Source of the DNA: Chloroflexota bacterium
Lineage (GTDB): Bacteria; Chloroflexota; Limnocylindria; QHBO01
Reading direction: 5' to 3'
Assembly: GCA_024636135.1 (NCBI GenBank)
Contig: JAGXHP010000059.1
Coordinates: 1 to 7,931, forward strand
Length of the DNA: 7,931 nucleotides
Under the pieces are notes generated by a model. The model saw only the letters and a list, made by a program, of their open reading frames with translations, made no database searches and was not told the origin of the DNA. Positions within the stretch are counted from its first letter, which is position 1; every line of letters starts with the position of its first letter. A program made the translations under genes and the position numbers. This document shows positions 6,222 through 7,931 of the stretch, one piece after another.

Positions 6222-6243
6222 GGCGCCCAATATACTCACGGCC
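6222..6243. promoter_or_regulatory. 22-bp divergent gap with a shared, symmetric -10 element
   Basis: The whole space between the two ATGs is 22 bp. Plus strand: TATACT (6231-6236) ends 7 nt before the Mur ligase ATG at 6244. Minus strand: TATATT (6234-6229) ends 7 nt before the peptidase ATG at 6221. The two hexamers overlap on opposite strands. A -35-like TTGGCA for the minus direction lies at 6260-6255, inside the Mur ligase gene, with a 20-nt spacer. No Shine-Dalgarno fits in either direction, so both messages are probably leaderless. Confidence 0.6.
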
Positions 6244-7845
6244 ATGCCGCGCGCTGCCAACCCACCGGACCACGGCGTCGAGCTGCTCGAGCTGCGCGTG
6301 CTTGACGGCCCGAATCGCTTCTTCACGCGCCCGGCCGTCAAGATCGAGTTCGTCGCGCAGCGACCAGGCGCAATGGAGCCCATCGCGGCCGGCGCGGCCG
6401 ATGCCATCCGACGCCTTCACGAGGCGCTTGATCTCCCCACTCCGCGCATCACGCACCGGATCTCGGTGGACGGTCTGCGCGTGGCGGTTGCGTTCACGTG
6501 GCGTCGTCGGACGATCGCGCAGGCCATGGGCGCCTCCACCGGACGCCTCGCCCTCGGCCGTTCGACGCATCGTCGGGAGGTCTCCGGCCTGCGGGCCACG
6601 GCCCATGGCCCGCTGTCGCATCTGCCCCGTCCGCGGATCCCGATCGTGGCGGTGACCGGCACGAATGGCAAAAGCACCACGACGCGCCTCATCGCGCACA
6701 TCGCGACCGAGGCAGGGATGCGGGTCGGCATGACGAACTCGGACGGGATCGTGGTCAGAGGGGAGATGGTCGAGCCCGGTGACTGGACCGGCTTCGGCGG
6801 CGCCGCGCGCATCCTGGCGGAGCCCGGCCTCGACCTGGCCGTGCTCGAGACGGCGCGCGGCGGGATCCTCCTGCGCGGCATCGGGTACGCGGCGAATGAC
6901 GTCAGCGTGGTGACGAACGTCAGCGCCGATCACCTGGGACTACAGGGCATCGACACGCTCGACGAGCTGGCCGAGGTCAAGGGGGTCGTCCCGCGCATCA
7001 CGCGCCGCGGCGGTTGGGCCGTCCTGAATGCCGATGACGACCGCGCCTGGGGCATGCGGCGCGGGACGCGAGCCGCCATCCACGCCTTCAGCCTGGATGC
7101 CGGCTCGGACCGGGTTCGTCGGGCCGTGGCCGCGGGCGGCCGGGGCGCGATCCTGCGGGATGGGGAGCTCGTTCTGCTCGGTGCCGGGCGGCGCGCCCGG
7201 AAGCTCGGGCCCGCCGCGGAGATGCCGGTCACCGTCGCCGGCCTGTCGCGCTACAACGTGGCCAATGCCCTCGCGGCGGCGGCAGCGTGCGACGCGCTGG
7301 GCATCAAGGCGCCGCGCATCGGCCGCGGACTGCGATCGTTCGCGCAGGACGCATCGGCCAATCCCGGCCGCCTCAACGTCTTCGAGCGCGACCGCGTCTT
7401 CGTCATCGTCGACTTCGCGCACAACGAGGCGGGCCTGGCCGGCCTGATGGACGTGGCCGAGGGCGTGGCGGGCGGGCGCGCGGTACGCCTCGCCTTCGGC
7501 ACCGCAGGGGACCGGACGGACGAGATCCTGCTCGCCCTCGGCCGGCTGGCAGGGCGTGCCGACGATCTCGTCATCGCGGAGAAGGAACACTACCTGCGGG
7601 GGCGCAAGCTCGAGGAGATGAACGACCTGCTCCGTCGTGGGGCTGGCGATGGGGGCTATCGCGGCGACATCGGAGCCCGCCCGAACGAGATAGAGGCCCT
7701 TCAGACGCTGCTCGGCCGCGCGCGGCCGGGGGATGTCTGCGCGGTGATGGCGCACGTCGAGCGATCCGAGATCTTCGAGCGACTCGCGGCCGACGGATTC
7801 CGGCCGGTGAGCATCGAGCGTCTGAGCGAGCTGATCTCCGCCTGA
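6244..7845 (+). CDS. Stand-alone Mur ligase related to the C-terminal half of cyanophycin synthetase
   Basis: 533 aa. Mur ligases join an amino acid or peptide to a carboxylate using ATP. Residues 1-125 are a short N-terminal region with LRVLDGPNRFFTRPAVKIEF (17-36), which resembles the LRGPN start of cyanophycin synthetase (CphA). The ligase core follows: P-loop TGTNGKST (138-145); TNSDGIVV and GDWTG (179-183); LETARGG (201-207) with E202; NVSADHLGLQGIDT; K246 at the position often carbamylated; LNADD (261-265); YNVANALAA; then the third domain with NPGRLNVFE (373-381), DFAHNEAG (390-397), AGDRTDE (421-427) and LRGR (451-454). The motifs and their wording follow CphA more than MurC-F. The ATP-grasp half of CphA is absent, so it is unlikely to make cyanophycin alone. 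ATG at 6244 follows TATACT by 7 nt; an in-frame ATG at 6220 would overlap the divergent gene start. Substrate unknown. Confidence 0.87.
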   Translation: MPRAANPPDHGVELLELRVLDGPNRFFTRPAVKIEFVAQRPGAMEPIAAGAADAIRRLHEALDLPTPRITHRISVDGLRVAVAFTWRRRTIAQAMGASTGRLALGRSTHRREVSGLRATAHGPLSHLPRPRIPIVAVTGTNGKSTTTRLIAHIATEAGMRVGMTNSDGIVVRGEMVEPGDWTGFGGAARILAEPGLDLAVLETARGGILLRGIGYAANDVSVVTNVSADHLGLQGIDTLDELAEVKGVVPRITRRGGWAVLNADDDRAWGMRRGTRAAIHAFSLDAGSDRVRRAVAAGGRGAILRDGELVLLGAGRRARKLGPAAEMPVTVAGLSRYNVANALAAAAACDALGIKAPRIGRGLRSFAQDASANPGRLNVFERDRVFVIVDFAHNEAGLAGLMDVAEGVAGGRAVRLAFGTAGDRTDEILLALGRLAGRADDLVIAEKEHYLRGRKLEEMNDLLRRGAGDGGYRGDIGARPNEIEALQTLLGRARPGDVCAVMAHVERSEIFERLAADGFRPVSIERLSELISA

Positions 7846-7852
7846 TCGGCGG

Positions 7853-7931
7853 TCAGAGTTCCAGGTCGACCTCGTCCTCGGCGTCGATGACCCCGACCAC
7901 CGCCTGCAGGCCGTCCGACTCGCTCGCCGAC
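7853..7931 (-). CDS. Unidentified protein, C-terminal end (partial)
   Basis: A minus-strand frame enters from the right edge and stops with TGA at 7855-7853; 25 codons are visible, ending in the acidic tail GVIDAEDEVDLEL. Nearly every codon ends in G or C, as in the other genes here, which favours real coding sequence. It converges on the Mur ligase with only 7 nt between the stop codons and no visible terminator. Too little is present to name a family. Confidence 0.5.
   Translation of the reverse strand, partial: SASESDGLQAVVGVIDAEDEVDLEL

Noticed and set aside
2472..6407. Longer N-termini: E1 alpha from 2507, E3 from 3999, RHH protein from 5133, peptidase from 6407
   Set aside because: Each extension is Arg/Ser/Pro-rich, runs into the neighbouring gene, and lacks family similarity; the inner starts have ribosome sites or a -10 at the right distance.
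5145..6933. Open frames antisense to the peptidase (5145-6305 plus) and to the Mur ligase (6070-6933 minus)
   Set aside because: Low-complexity Arg/Ala/Gly composition and full overlap with genes that carry all catalytic motifs; shadow frames. The minus frame at 6940-7755 is rejected for the same reason.
7846..7852. Terminator between the convergent genes
   Set aside because: The 7-nt gap and flanks show no clear stem followed by a T-run. No convincing intrinsic terminator was found in the other gaps either.

Overview
The window is very GC-rich, densely packed bacterial DNA. The layout suggests a high-GC Chloroflexota or actinobacterial genome. This rests on base composition, protein flavour and leaderless-type gene starts only; I could not test it phylogenetically. 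There are nine coding regions, two cut by the window ends, and no RNA gene, CRISPR array or insertion sequence that I can see.

Layout. Positions 1-4375 (minus strand) hold a five-gene operon for a branched-chain 2-oxoacid dehydrogenase complex. Read in its own direction it is: hotdog acyl-CoA thioesterase, E3 (dihydrolipoamide dehydrogenase), E1 alpha, E1 beta, then the lipoyl domain and linker of E2, which runs off the left edge. The order E3-E1a-E1b-E2 is that of the Bacillus bkd operon; a thioesterase stands where Bacillus has the ptb/buk acyl-CoA-to-acid genes. Positions 4442-5022 (minus) hold a small toxin-antitoxin-type pair: a ribbon-helix-helix protein overlapping by 4 nt a PIN-domain (VapC-like) protein whose active site looks degraded. 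Positions 5055-6221 (minus) hold an M20 metallopeptidase resembling glutamate carboxypeptidase (CPG2). Divergent from it, 6244-7845 (plus), is a Mur ligase most like the C-terminal half of cyanophycin synthetase but without that enzyme's ATP-grasp domain. The right edge has the last 25 codons of an unidentified convergent gene.

How the parts may work together. The bkd genes convert 2-oxoacids from Val, Leu and Ile (or related acids) to acyl-CoA, and the thioesterase could release the free acid. The Mur-ligase/peptidase pair could make and break the same type of amide bond, on an unknown substrate.

Most notable signals: (1) a 17-bp tandem palindrome, GTATATAC-N-GTATATAC, lies in front of the antitoxin gene and again, 15/17 identical, in front of the thioesterase-bkd operon, so the RHH/PIN pair may be a local regulator of that operon; (2) the PIN protein lacks two of the four usual acidic residues; (3) all four first-in-unit genes have a -10-like hexamer 7-8 nt before the start codon and no Shine-Dalgarno, whereas the genes inside the operon generally have one, implying leaderless transcripts; (4) the Mur ligase and the peptidase share a 22-bp gap with one symmetric -10 serving both directions; (5) E3 has lost a residue, and the third glycine, of its FAD-binding GxGxxG.
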